Shown here one piece after another: positions 55,901 to 64,000 of a stretch of 64,000 nt of DNA. The stretch spans positions 1 through 64,000 of the forward strand of contig LGRX02012742.1 in NCBI GenBank assembly GCA_001247695.2. The letters run 5' to 3'. A program made the translations under genes and the position numbers. The notes under the pieces were generated by a model. The model was not told the DNA's origin. It saw nothing but the letters and a program-made list of their open reading frames with translations, and ran no database searches. The stretch's first letter is position 1, and each line of letters opens with the position of its first letter. The DNA is from Cymbomonas tetramitiformis (Eukaryota; Chlorophyta; Pyramimonadophyceae; Pyramimonadales; Pyramimonadaceae).

Positions 55901-57276
55901 ACATGCAAATGCGCTGTTCTTTGACTTACTTGGTCAGGACTCAGGAGTAAGAACACGTAGCATCCAGAACATTGCCCAGAGAAGCGATACATTTCTTATC
56001 TATGTGCGCTCATCAGGGATGCAAATATTCAGTGGCCGCGGGAACGCGGAAGGACGCCTGAGACCCACCGTCCAGCAGCTGCCACCGCAGCAGTCAACGG
56101 ACGCATCGCAGTGCCAGCGTTTCCCAAGAACAGGTCGCCACCTTCGGGCTTGAACTTGCCGCCGCAGCCCGTAACCTGCAAGAAAGCCAGAAAACGCTTT
56201 TGTATGGAGTTCGCCGGTTGTCTAGTCTCCGCTGGCGTGAGCCTGGTTTGTACGACTTGCTTTCCATCGCCGCATAGATCAATATAGAAAAGACAGCCCT
56301 TTCTGGCAGGCTAGTTCGTTATCCAATTTCGGCGGTGAGCTTTGAAAGTAAATACGCACTCTTGTTCTTTCTTGTTGGCAAGTGTCTCTTTGGATGATAC
56401 ACATTCAGCTCAGGAATTACAGTGACCTATGCCTGGCCACGGTTGGGGCAGCACCTTCATAATGTTGGCCGCGCGATCTTCATCCATTTCAATTCCGAGA
56501 GCTTCCAAAGCACCGACCTAAGTGCAGAAGAGCACGTTTTGAAATGTCTTAACGAGGCTAACTGATAGTTTGCAGGACATGCTTTGCAAAAGTAGCCCGA
56601 TGAAACACGAATTCAGCTCACTGCAAGTGCGAAAAGGGTGCTCAGGCAAGCAAACGCTAAAAACGCCATAATATTGACGACCACTGTAGTAAAATAACAA
56701 CAAAGTAGCCCGGCGAAGTCTATCAACAGAATCTGAGGGGCACTATAAGATTGCAGTGTTTGCAGGAGATCGACCTGTCTCATGTATCGACATTGTTAAA
56801 GGTTGGCGACTCGAAAGAAACGGAGTTGTGTCGCGGGCTCACCATGTACCGAATGTCATCGCTGTCCAACAGATTTTCTACTGTAGTTTCGCCCTCTGCC
56901 AACGCAGCCAGCAGCAAGATACGATTCGATAGAGACTTGGACCCTGGAAGCCTGTGCAGAGAGCGCAAGTTGTTAACGAGAAGACGCTGAGAACGGCGAT
57001 CAAACCTGCCCAGCTCGAAGACGCTACCTCACACGGTCAAAAAATACATGAAGTGGCGGATTGAAACGAATATTACCGGACTACTCCATCAATTTTCTTT
57101 ATAGGTTGCAAAGTGAGGGTCTCGACAGCAGTTTCCGCTGCCGCCGCTCGAACTTTCATAGCTCGTCCTACGCTGAGCTTTCCCGTGAATGAAAGCCTTG
57201 GCCGTAAAGGCGTCACGCCTTTACTTGCCTGTTGTGCAGGTGAGGTCATGTATGCTTTGTTGCAAATATGTTGCAT
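46990..57276 (-). CDS. EPSP synthase, chloroplast type, 15 exons
   Basis: Joins phosphoenolpyruvate to shikimate-3-phosphate in aromatic amino acid synthesis. Exons: 57276-57077, 56951-56843, 56517-56455, 56175-56069, 55633-55576, 55004-54936, 54645-54508, 52402-52304, 51653-51587, 51404-51301, 50107-50026, 49941-49858, 48511-48433, 47737-47632, 47109-46990. These 1485 nt stay in frame, giving 494 residues. The first ~50, rich in Ala, Ser, Arg and Lys, look like a plastid transit peptide. [66 protein letters not shown] and [10 protein letters not shown] carry the family's substrate-binding and catalytic Lys, Ser, Arg, Gln, Asp, Glu and His residues. Gly and Pro in the GNAGTAMRP loop mark the class I form. 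The exon 3 donor (GTGCTG) is weak. A TAA lies two codons before the ATG, but an earlier spliced start is possible. Introns 7, 9, 10, 12 and 13 hold tandem arrays. Confidence 0.93.
47840..47965. repeat. 46 bp minisatellite in EPSPS intron 13
   Basis: About two and a half copies with CCCCCCTAAGTCTACCTGAG and ACTCATTGGGTACGAGCAC. Confidence 0.85.
47966..48255. repeat. 28 bp minisatellite in EPSPS intron 13
   Basis: About ten copies of a unit with GCAAGACGAAGGTCATAACC and TGAGTTAG. Confidence 0.9.
49029..49918 (-). repeat. 87 bp array containing the exon 12 end and donor site
   Basis: About ten copies. On the coding strand each unit starts ATGCCCGATGCCGCCATGAC (residues [17 protein letters not shown] of exon 12), includes the splice donor GAGG|GTGCGCC, and adds 36 bp of intron. 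The 5'-most unit is exon 12 itself. The unit is 29 codons, so the reading frame stays open across copies if splicing is skipped. Two or three copies carry 1-2 bp indels. Confidence 0.95.
50103..50740 (-). repeat. 58 bp array containing the exon 11 acceptor
   Basis: Eleven copies. On the coding strand each ends GCACTTACAG|ATGAC, that is, the intron 10 acceptor and the first five bases of exon 11; the unit nearest the exon is the real junction. Units differ by short indels (CGGAGCGC/CGAGCGC) but keep the acceptor. Confidence 0.95.
51420..51590. repeat. ~48-60 bp repeat in EPSPS intron 9
   Basis: Three copies marked by GCGCTGGCTGAGTCCA and GGCGGGTGACACGAGCAC, starting just after the exon 9 donor. 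Confidence 0.85.
51692..51800. repeat. AT-rich repeat in EPSPS intron 8
   Basis: Two to three copies of a ~36 bp unit with TCATTATATATATTATTATC and ATTACAATGATCTA. Confidence 0.8.
52480..52665. repeat. ~21 bp minisatellite in EPSPS intron 7
   Basis: About ten copies of CTGATCCAGGCCGCACGTCG-like units with some shortened ones, beginning about 80 bp upstream of exon 8. Confidence 0.9.
52918..53345. repeat. ~54 bp minisatellite in EPSPS intron 7
   Basis: About eight copies with GCGCTTGGCGCGGGGCTTAG, TGGTGTGAGG and GGCAGGGACCCCAACCAGAG. Confidence 0.9.
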
Positions 57277-58338
57277 GATTTATCTGATGCTTCAAGAGAA
57301 ACCTCAACTCGATGTTCGAAATCTTGGCCTTCGACTCTGCGTTTAGACGGAACTTTTGACTTTAGGTTTCACAGATACAAGATAGAATTAGAGTGACTAT
57401 AATCGTAGAGTGCACGTTGGCACATAGACGGTGGTGTCACGTTTGCACGTTGTTCCAGATGGCCTTTTCTTGGATGGGTTGAATATGTTTATAAATGCCA
57501 CGTAAGCAGTCACGCTAATGTCGGTATCACGGTGTGATATTTTGTGTGAAAGAGATGCCGTCAAGATTCGGGTGACTTGGGCACCAAGGGGAATACTCCC
57601 GAGTATTATGGTCTCAGAAGATAGAGAGGGGATGACCAGCTCAGTTTGGAGCGCGGCGGCTATCTGACGCCAGAGCCACCTTGCTCTGCCGTCAGATTCG
57701 TGTAACGCTAAAAACGCGAACGATAATCGTTCGATCCGCTGAAGGCTTGCAAGTCTCGGAATTGTGTTTTTATAGCTTCGTTTTCAAATTTTCATGCGGT
57801 TCTATCAGCAGAAAGGGGATAACTTCTGTCTGCTGTGCTGAATAACTCCTTATTTTCTAAACCGCACGTAGTTTCACCGATGTTACATGTGATGCCGTAA
57901 CACCTTAACGAAGACGAAGTCCCCGCGTACTGCAAAGTTGATATTCAAACTCGAGCGCGGCGAAGATGATGCTAAAACATGCGTATCTTGCGCTATCGTA
58001 CTCGTTGTGCGATTAACCTCATAGTTTGCGCAAATTGGAAAGCATCGTCCAATCTTATAATGTTGTGACTTTACAAAGCGGCTACATCACGACGTGCGAT
58101 GCACATCCTTAAGTATGTATACGTGTACATTTAACAGTTTGCAGAGAAATTCAGAAATCTCTGCACTTTGAGCAGACGTGTGGGCAAACTAGGGATGTAA
58201 GGGGCACGTGTGGCATCCCATCGGGTCGCCATTTGAGTCTATTTAACATAGATACTTAATATGCCATTATTCGAGGTCGTATGACCAAGTTATGCCCGAT
58301 ACCGCATAAAAGCCGATATTCCATACTGCAAAAGGGAC
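57277..58338. other. Upstream of EPSPS; no gene seen
   Basis: Contains the presumed EPSPS promoter and 5' leader (minus strand), but no motif I can assign. No other ORF of note. Confidence 0.5.
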
Positions 58339-58640
58339 TGCTGAACTCTGTATAGGCAGCCCTGCCGGACCGGGAGTCCCGGGTGCAGGCCCCTATGACA
58401 GATCTCTAGGACCAACACTGGACTGCTGACGACTGATTTGTAGGTTAGTGTTGTGACACACGCCGTGTCACAGCTCACAGGTAGGCTAGACTCCGAGGAC
58501 CGTCCGAGACCGCCCCGGGTATATCTAGGGTTTATTTATCATGAGAGTTTATCCCGACACACGGTTCGGGACCTCTGATAACGCTAGCGAACTAGGATAT
58601 TCCGGTAGGTCGTGGCCCCATCCACGCTTTTATTTTAGGA
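58339..58640 (+). mobile_element. Older LTR plus start of internal region
   Basis: 58339-58607 is a diverged copy of the LTR at 59017-59268 (starts TGCTGAACTCTGTATAGG, ends GATATTCCGGTA). It is followed by the same internal start, GGTCGTGGCCCCATCCACGC, and is then truncated. Confidence 0.8.
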
Positions 58641-59011
58641 ACTTCGTCTTTAACACCTAAAGGGCGATATGGAAAATACAGTATGAATATCAGCTATTCT
58701 ACATATAGTCGTTACGTTTCGGCGCATCGTAGATGGCAGTAGGCATCTCGGTGAGGCGTATATGGTATCCCCATTGAGTATACCGATATCGTACGGACCC
58801 ATTTCATCGGTGGAAATGTCATACAACACCAAAAATTCGCCGGCGGTCCACACCGAAAAGCAGGTATTTTCTCGGGTCCATGGTAATGACGGCGGTCCCC
58901 GGTCGACTGCGCTGCATACATCCAAACCATGCGAATCACGGTTCGTTTTACTCGTGGTCACACCACAAATGCATTTCGACACCATGCATGCCGCCCTCTT
59001 CCCGAATATCG
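58641..59011. other. Spacer between two LTR copies
   Basis: No gene. Starts with an AT-rich block (CTAAAGGGCGATAT, GAATATCAGCTATTC) whose inverted counterpart lies at about 62828-62873; a different inverted pair of similar type is at 63345-63400 and 63935-63980. Confidence 0.5.
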
Positions 59012-59016
59012 GCTTG

Positions 59017-59268
59017 TGCTGAAATCTGTATAGGCAACCCTGGCCGGGAGTCCCGGTGCAGGCCCCTATGACAGACTCCTAGGCCAACACTGGACTGCTG
59101 ACTGATCTATAGGTTCGTGCCGTGACACACGTTGTGTCACAGGTAGGCTAGACTCCGAAACCGTCCGAGACCGTTCCGGGTATATCTAGCTTAGGGTTTA
59201 TTTATCTGATGAGTTTATCCACACAGTTCGGGAGTTTCTGATATCTGGTGAACTAGGATATTCCGGTA
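59017..59268 (+). repeat. 5' LTR
   Basis: 252 bp, about 93-95 percent alike to the 3' LTR. It includes an internal palindromic GTGACACACGTTGTGTCAC. Confidence 0.85.
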
Positions 59269-59412
59269 GGTCGTGGCCCCATCCACGCTTTTATTCCACT
59301 TGTTGATTTGGCCATGATTGGCTAAAGGGCGGCTTGGAGAGGTGGTGCGCACGGACGCGTTTGGGTGCGACTAGGAATTATGGTATGAGTTGTTTGCGGT
59401 AAGCGACTGGGA

Positions 59413-62021
59413 GTGGCGGCCATGGGGACCGCGCCTCGTTACGGACTAGTCCTAGCAATGTTCAGATTCAGTTTTGCACCGGCATTGGCCCTGCTGGTTA
59501 CTGTTCTTTGGGCTGGTGTTCGCGACACCTTCGACTTCGACGACATCTTCGAGTGCCCCTTGCCGCTTCGCTCTCTTCGCTCCTCTCCGCTGCTGCGCGT
59601 TACCATTTTCCCGCTACAACACCCAACCGCGCGACTGCGTACCACCTCCCCTCTGGCTTTTCAGAGTATGGGTATGCTTACACGAGCGAAGAAGTCCCTT
59701 GAGAGGGACAGTGACATCGATGCCTCACTGAGGCTGTTAGACAGAGTTCGGAACAGTCCGACCGGGTGCGTACGCCAACTGTTCCGACCCCCATTCCGGC
59801 CTCCATCCAACGAGGATGCGGACGTGGCGACCAGGATGTACCTGCAGGAGCAGTGCAAGCTGGTCGGCGACGTCTACAAAGCTCGTCTTCACCGGCAATG
59901 GGCCAAGGGTGTCCGCGAGGATGTCCTTGGTGACAAGAGGCACCACTTCCGCGGTACGGACGACGCTGGCCTTCTTTCCGATCTGGTGGTGCAGCTACGT
60001 ACGGAGTTTCAGTCGGCTGGGCTGGAGCTGGCTTCCTTTGACCTCGACGACCGCCTGGCTCGTGTGGTGGGCAGGGTGAACGGCTTGTTGTACGACGTTC
60101 TGGCTCTGGTCATCGAGAAGCACAGCAACGCTTTGGTCTGGCTGACTGGCACCGACGCTTCGTCTGACCGAGATGGGCGACGAGCTCTGGTAGACATCAT
60201 CAAGGGTTGTGTGCCGGTGGCGCTACGCGAGTCGCACCAGGAGGAGCACGCCGCGTTGCGTTATCCCGCAAACATTGACCCGCAGCCCATCTTGGCTCGG
60301 GAACAGCGTCTGGTGCGGGATAACAAAGCTACGGACTGGACGCCCACCGAGGAGACCAGGAAGCTCTCCCTGTACAACCGGCCAGACCCAGTGTTCTACA
60401 CTGCGGTCAAGGTGCGGTACCCTCTGGCTGCTGACCTCGCCCATGTCTCTCTGGCCTCTCTCCGCTCCCTTGTGGTGGAGATTTATCAGCGGCTTGGGCG
60501 CAGACGGAGACGGGGAAGGCGGTTTCAGGCAAGAGCGGCATCTCTGCGCAGCTCTCCAGCACCAAGTACGGCGCCCTCCTCAACAAGATCAACGAGCTTC
60601 AGGATTTGTTGCGGCAGCAGCGCGGGGCGGACGCGCCACCGGCGCAGCAGCTGCGGCAGCAGCGGCAGCAGCGGCAGCAGCGGCAGCAGCGGCAACAGCG
60701 GCAGCAGCGCGGTGCGCAGCGGGGATTCCGTGTTGGCACACATCCGGTGCCGGCGGTCGGATTCGACCGTGATGACCAGAAGGCTAAGCCTTTCTGTGGG
60801 AGGTGCAAGAAAGCGGGTAAAGGTGAGCTATACCACTTCTACCGCGACTGTCCGTTGGGCGGGCGTCAGCATCCCCCGCACTCGGCCGCGGCATTCTGCA
60901 TTCCCATCGACGACCTCGGAGGGCGCGGAGGGGGTGCGTGCATTGGCCATGTGTGCCCTGTTCCAGCGCAGGCGGCGGATGATGGGGCTGAGGCTTTTGC
61001 CACTGCGGCCTCTACGTACGGGCCGCCTGCGGTGCTCTGTGCGGGTGCGGTGGGCGGGATCGACGTGTCCGCTTACGGCTTCACGGTGGAGCCGCAGCCG
61101 CCTTCCGACGAGCCCGCGGGTGACGACATTCATCAGCGGCTGGACGATCTCGCCGCGGAGGTCCATGCCGCGGCGAACTGCAAGGTACATTACACCCACG
61201 CATCATTCCCGCCACAGGCGGTTCTCGAGCCGCGTGCATCGGCTCTGGTGTGCGGCCCCGCGGCGGCGGGGTTCATGCCGGAGGAGCAGGTTCCGGCAGG
61301 TGGTGCGGCGGCATCGGCATCCGACGTGCCGGCCCCTGCTATACCTGTCTCGCAGGTGGAGGATGTGAAGCCCGTGCCGCTTCAATCGGGGCGGGTGACT
61401 GCCACGACGGGCGGTGAGTTCCCTGGGTCCGTCCAGACTGTCAACCACGCCGCCATCGCGCCGGTTGACCTCACCGGCTACGACACCGACGACTACGAGG
61501 ACTTTGCCGACGGCAGCTTCACGCTGAAGCCGCGGGGTTCGCCTCCGTCGGCGAATCATGTGTCCGGACCACCCGTGGACGACCAGAGGGCCTACGGTTG
61601 TGGGAAGCCGCCCTGGGGCTTTCCTGCCACAGTCGGGCCGTGGGGAATTCCTTTCCTCCTTTCCCTCGTTCTTTGCGTCTCGATCATGGGGGTGGCTGCC
61701 GTGCCCGAGGCTCAGTCGGCTGCGGGATTGCCTTCGCCTGGCGGTGATCTCGATTGGGAAGCTCCGTCATTTTACTTTACGAATGATTTTGTTGATTCAG
61801 TGAACCCGGCTCAGGGTTTCTTTGTGGCTGACAATGTGCCACCGCTTGAGCCGCCTGAGCCCCCTGATCTCTTTCAGGACCTTGCTCAGGCAGATTTGAT
61901 GAGTTTCGGCATGGCCTTCTTTTACGGTGTGGCTCTACATGAGAGAGGTCCTTTCGGGAGTCCTCCCTTCGGATCGGACTTAAGTGAGGCCACCGCTGAC
62001 TACTTTGGTGCTGTCGATTGA
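59413..62021 (+). CDS. Gag-like polyprotein with zinc knuckle, one frameshift
   Basis: The first frame (from 59413) has a hydrophobic N-terminal stretch (FAPALALLVTVLWAGV) and a helical gag-like region up to VVEIYQRLG near 60497. There a shift of frame leads into QTETGKAVSGKSGISAQLSS, a Gln/Arg tract (60640-60715), and a zinc knuckle, CGRCKKAGKGELYHFYRDC (C-x2-C-x9-H-x4-C, about 60796-60852). An acidic, Pro-rich stretch follows, then one likely membrane segment (PFLLSLVLCVSIMGVAAV, about 61645-61700), then the stop at 62021. A frameshift signal is not evident, so the shift may be decay, an assembly error or programmed. A membrane segment in a gag is unusual and may be chance. Confidence 0.65.
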
Positions 62022-62341
62022 CTTCGTGTTCACTCTGGATGCACACCAACATGGTGATGTGCGGAACTCCGGTGACTTCAACAATTTTTTCTGGTTTATG
62101 GTTTTGCTTTTGACATCTACAAGTTATCTTCTGGCTTGCTAGCTCGGTGCTTTTCAATTGTTTAGCGGGTGCACAATGCCCGTAGGTTTCTGCACCTGTG
62201 CTAGCTAGAGGGTTTCCAATTTGTGTTTCAGAATTGCACAGTTAGATTAGCAGTTAGGTCTGTCAACCTGGCTCCTGCCCTGACTTATCTTACAATATCT
62301 GACTCTCCTAGACAGTCACCACCCACAGTGTTGGGGTGGTG

Positions 62342-62600
62342 TGCTAAAATCTGTATAAGCAGCCCTGGCCGGGAGTCCCGGTGCAGGCCCCTATGACAGA
62401 CTCCTAGCTAGGCCAACACTGGACTGCTGACTGATCTATAGGTTCGTGCTGTGACACACGCTGTCAGTGTCACAGGTAGGCTAGACTCCGAAACCGTCCG
62501 AGACCGTTCGGGTATATCTAGTTTAGGGTTTATTTATCTGATGAGTTTATCCACACAGTTCGGGAGTTTCTGATATCTGGTGAACTAGGATATTCCGGTA
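62342..62600 (+). repeat. 3' LTR
   Basis: 259 bp, preceded by GTGTTGGGGTGGTG and followed by the GCTTG duplication. Confidence 0.85.
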
Positions 62601-62605
62601 GCTTG

Positions 62606-63428
62606 TGACCCACGACACGCAAAAGCAGAGCTAAGCAGGTGATTTGTCAACTGGGGCATGGCTTCCCAACCAGCATGGCGCACATCCTTCGTCGATTGAT
62701 TGAGCGACAAACGTCCAAGCCATGCACAAATAGGCATAACGCCCATCTCAAACATGCTTCAAGATGGGCTTAAATGGAAGAGTTACGCGAAAGTTATGCC
62801 CCTTTTAGTGAGCTCAAACCACAAGGGTGTGAATATCAGCTATGCAGTATGAAATATCGCCCTTTAGGTCACTTGCGAATTCTCAAATTCCGCGAAATTG
62901 CATGGATGTCTCGATCTACATTTGCCAACGCGGATCTCCGCGGAAAGCATACCACCCACCGATTTTCGGGATAAGTTGTGGGATGTGGGTTATGTGCGTT
63001 GGCATTTACACGATAATCGAGGCCGTTTTGTGACATAACGACATCACAAAACTGCTATGAACGCGGGTCGTGGCCGCTCTAGAAGTTGATAACACCCGAC
63101 AACTTGGGTGCACAGTCAACTCGTTCCGGAATCCTCGCATGACGCACCGGGCACCGCATGCGCTTGTACATTTCTGCCCTTCAACACATTTGACTTTGCA
63201 TCAAGTAAATAGCCGTTGCAAAATTGAATGGTAAGTTTCCTCAGTATTCTGATACCGGACTTATCCGATATCGGAATGCAACTGGGTCCGCGTAAACGCG
63301 TGACGCGTTTAAACGTCGAGGTCTGAAAAACGTCCAAACGCGCGTTTAACACTTAAAAGGCGAATTGGTTCATTCAGTATTTTAATCAGCTTTTTTGCAT
63401 AACCATCACGTTTTTTGACATTACTCTC
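62606..63428. other. Stretch without a recognisable gene
   Basis: Short ORFs only. Contains the inverted counterpart (about 62828-62873) of the block at 58641-58700. Confidence 0.45.
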
Positions 63429-63770
63429 ACTTGCGGCAATAGTGTGCGACCCATGACATATCCACATCATCTAGACACATCCCCCGGCCCATTCCAAGGT
63501 CGCACGCACCTCAGATCACGAAATATCGCCGATGACATGATCCGGAAGCTCTGGAATTGTCTCTGGTCACTGTTCATTTTATGGTGGCATATGGTCGGCC
63601 ACGCGCCATGCCCACTTGCGGCACTTGTGTGCGACCCATGGCGCATCCCAAGCATCTAGACACATCCCCCGACCCATTCCAAGGTCGCACGCACCTCAAA
63701 TCACAAAACATCGTCGATGGCATGCCCCAGAAGCTCTGGAACTTCTCTGGTCAATGCTCATTTTAACATA
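63429..63770. repeat. Direct repeat pair, ~185 bp
   Basis: Two copies (about 63440-63590 and 63625-63770) sharing CATCTAGACACATCCCCCG, CCCATTCCAAGGTCGCACGC and AGAAGCTCTGGAA landmarks. No coding signal. Confidence 0.8.
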
Positions 63771-64000
63771 CACCGTGCACAAACATGTATTGGAGATATG
63801 ATGTATGTATATCGGATATATGTGGAAGCGTTGTAGATACTCTCCAACGTCACTAAAAAAGAAAAAATGCATTCGGCAAAGTAAACCGCGAGTTATAGTT
63901 GTTTTGGTGCACCTTTACGCACTGCTAAAAGTTAATCAGCTATTCAGTATTTTGATTCGCCTTTTAAGTGTTAGACGTCCGATTTTCGCTACAATTGTGC

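Larger units (their letters stand above)
59012..62605 (+). mobile_element. Gag-only LTR retroelement with 5 bp TSD
   Basis: The 5-mer GCTTG flanks both ends (59012-59016 and 62601-62605). LTRs at 59017-59268 and 62342-62600 start TGCT(G/A)AAATCTGTATA and end TTCCGGTA (TG...TA, not the usual TG...CA). A purine-rich GGGGTGGTG precedes the 3' LTR, as a polypurine tract would. Between them is one gag-like coding region and no protease, reverse transcriptase or integrase. It is a non-autonomous (TR-GAG-like) element that needs enzymes from elsewhere. Confidence 0.85.

Noticed and set aside
46990..57276. EPSPS as part of a fused AROM protein or a pseudogene
   Set aside because: The coding frame starts with a transit-like peptide and ends right after the conserved C-terminus; no other shikimate enzyme domain is nearby, and all 15 exons join in frame.
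58339..58640. A second full retroelement
   Set aside because: Only one LTR and about 30 bp of internal start remain before unrelated sequence.

Overview
The window is nuclear DNA of a eukaryote, most likely a green alga. Its genes carry many short GT-AG introns. The one clear host gene is a monofunctional, plant-type, chloroplast-targeted EPSP synthase; fungi and oomycetes instead carry this activity inside the multifunctional AROM protein. Everything else looks like mobile-element DNA. I cannot name the species. An assembly gap (32843-33425) separates the left and right halves.

Left half (1-32.8 kb). This is a nest of DNA transposons. The best-defined unit is a complete 8.9 kb element (6617-15513) with near-identical ~155 bp terminal inverted repeats. 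It holds two divergent genes: a MULE-like transposase with a GCM/WRKY-type zinc finger (minus strand), and an eight-exon gene fusing a ParB-like domain to a beta-class DNA amino-methyltransferase (plus strand). Two further methyltransferase homologues lie at 17.4-20.9 kb (minus strand, split by a 2.3 kb insertion with an 8 bp target duplication) and 29.6-32.5 kb (plus strand, with a stop and two frameshifts). A second MULE-like transposase lies at 23.3-26.8 kb. A DUF7869-type transposase-like gene is at 0.5-3.9 kb, and pieces of another are at 22.3 and 27.5-28.3 kb. Between and inside these genes are tandem arrays and introns built on perfect palindromes. Several share the half-site GTTCAT/ATGAAC.

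Right half (33.4-64 kb). At 33.4-46.5 kb there is AT-rich DNA with a decayed Helitron, a 2-oxoglutarate/Fe(II) oxygenase-like ORF, two related HNH-like ORFs and several unrecognised ORFs. From 57276 down to 46990 runs EPSP synthase. I could assemble it into 15 exons that join in one frame of 494 codons with the catalytic residues intact. Its introns are full of minisatellites. One array multiplies the 3' end of exon 12 with its splice donor; another multiplies the splice acceptor of exon 11. From 59012 to 62605 lies a gag-only LTR retroelement with a 5 bp target duplication, next to an older LTR of the same family.

The candidates for something new are the transposon carrying a ParB-methyltransferase with its palindrome-rich introns, and the amplified splice sites in EPSP synthase. 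All function calls come from reading motifs by eye; no database search was run.
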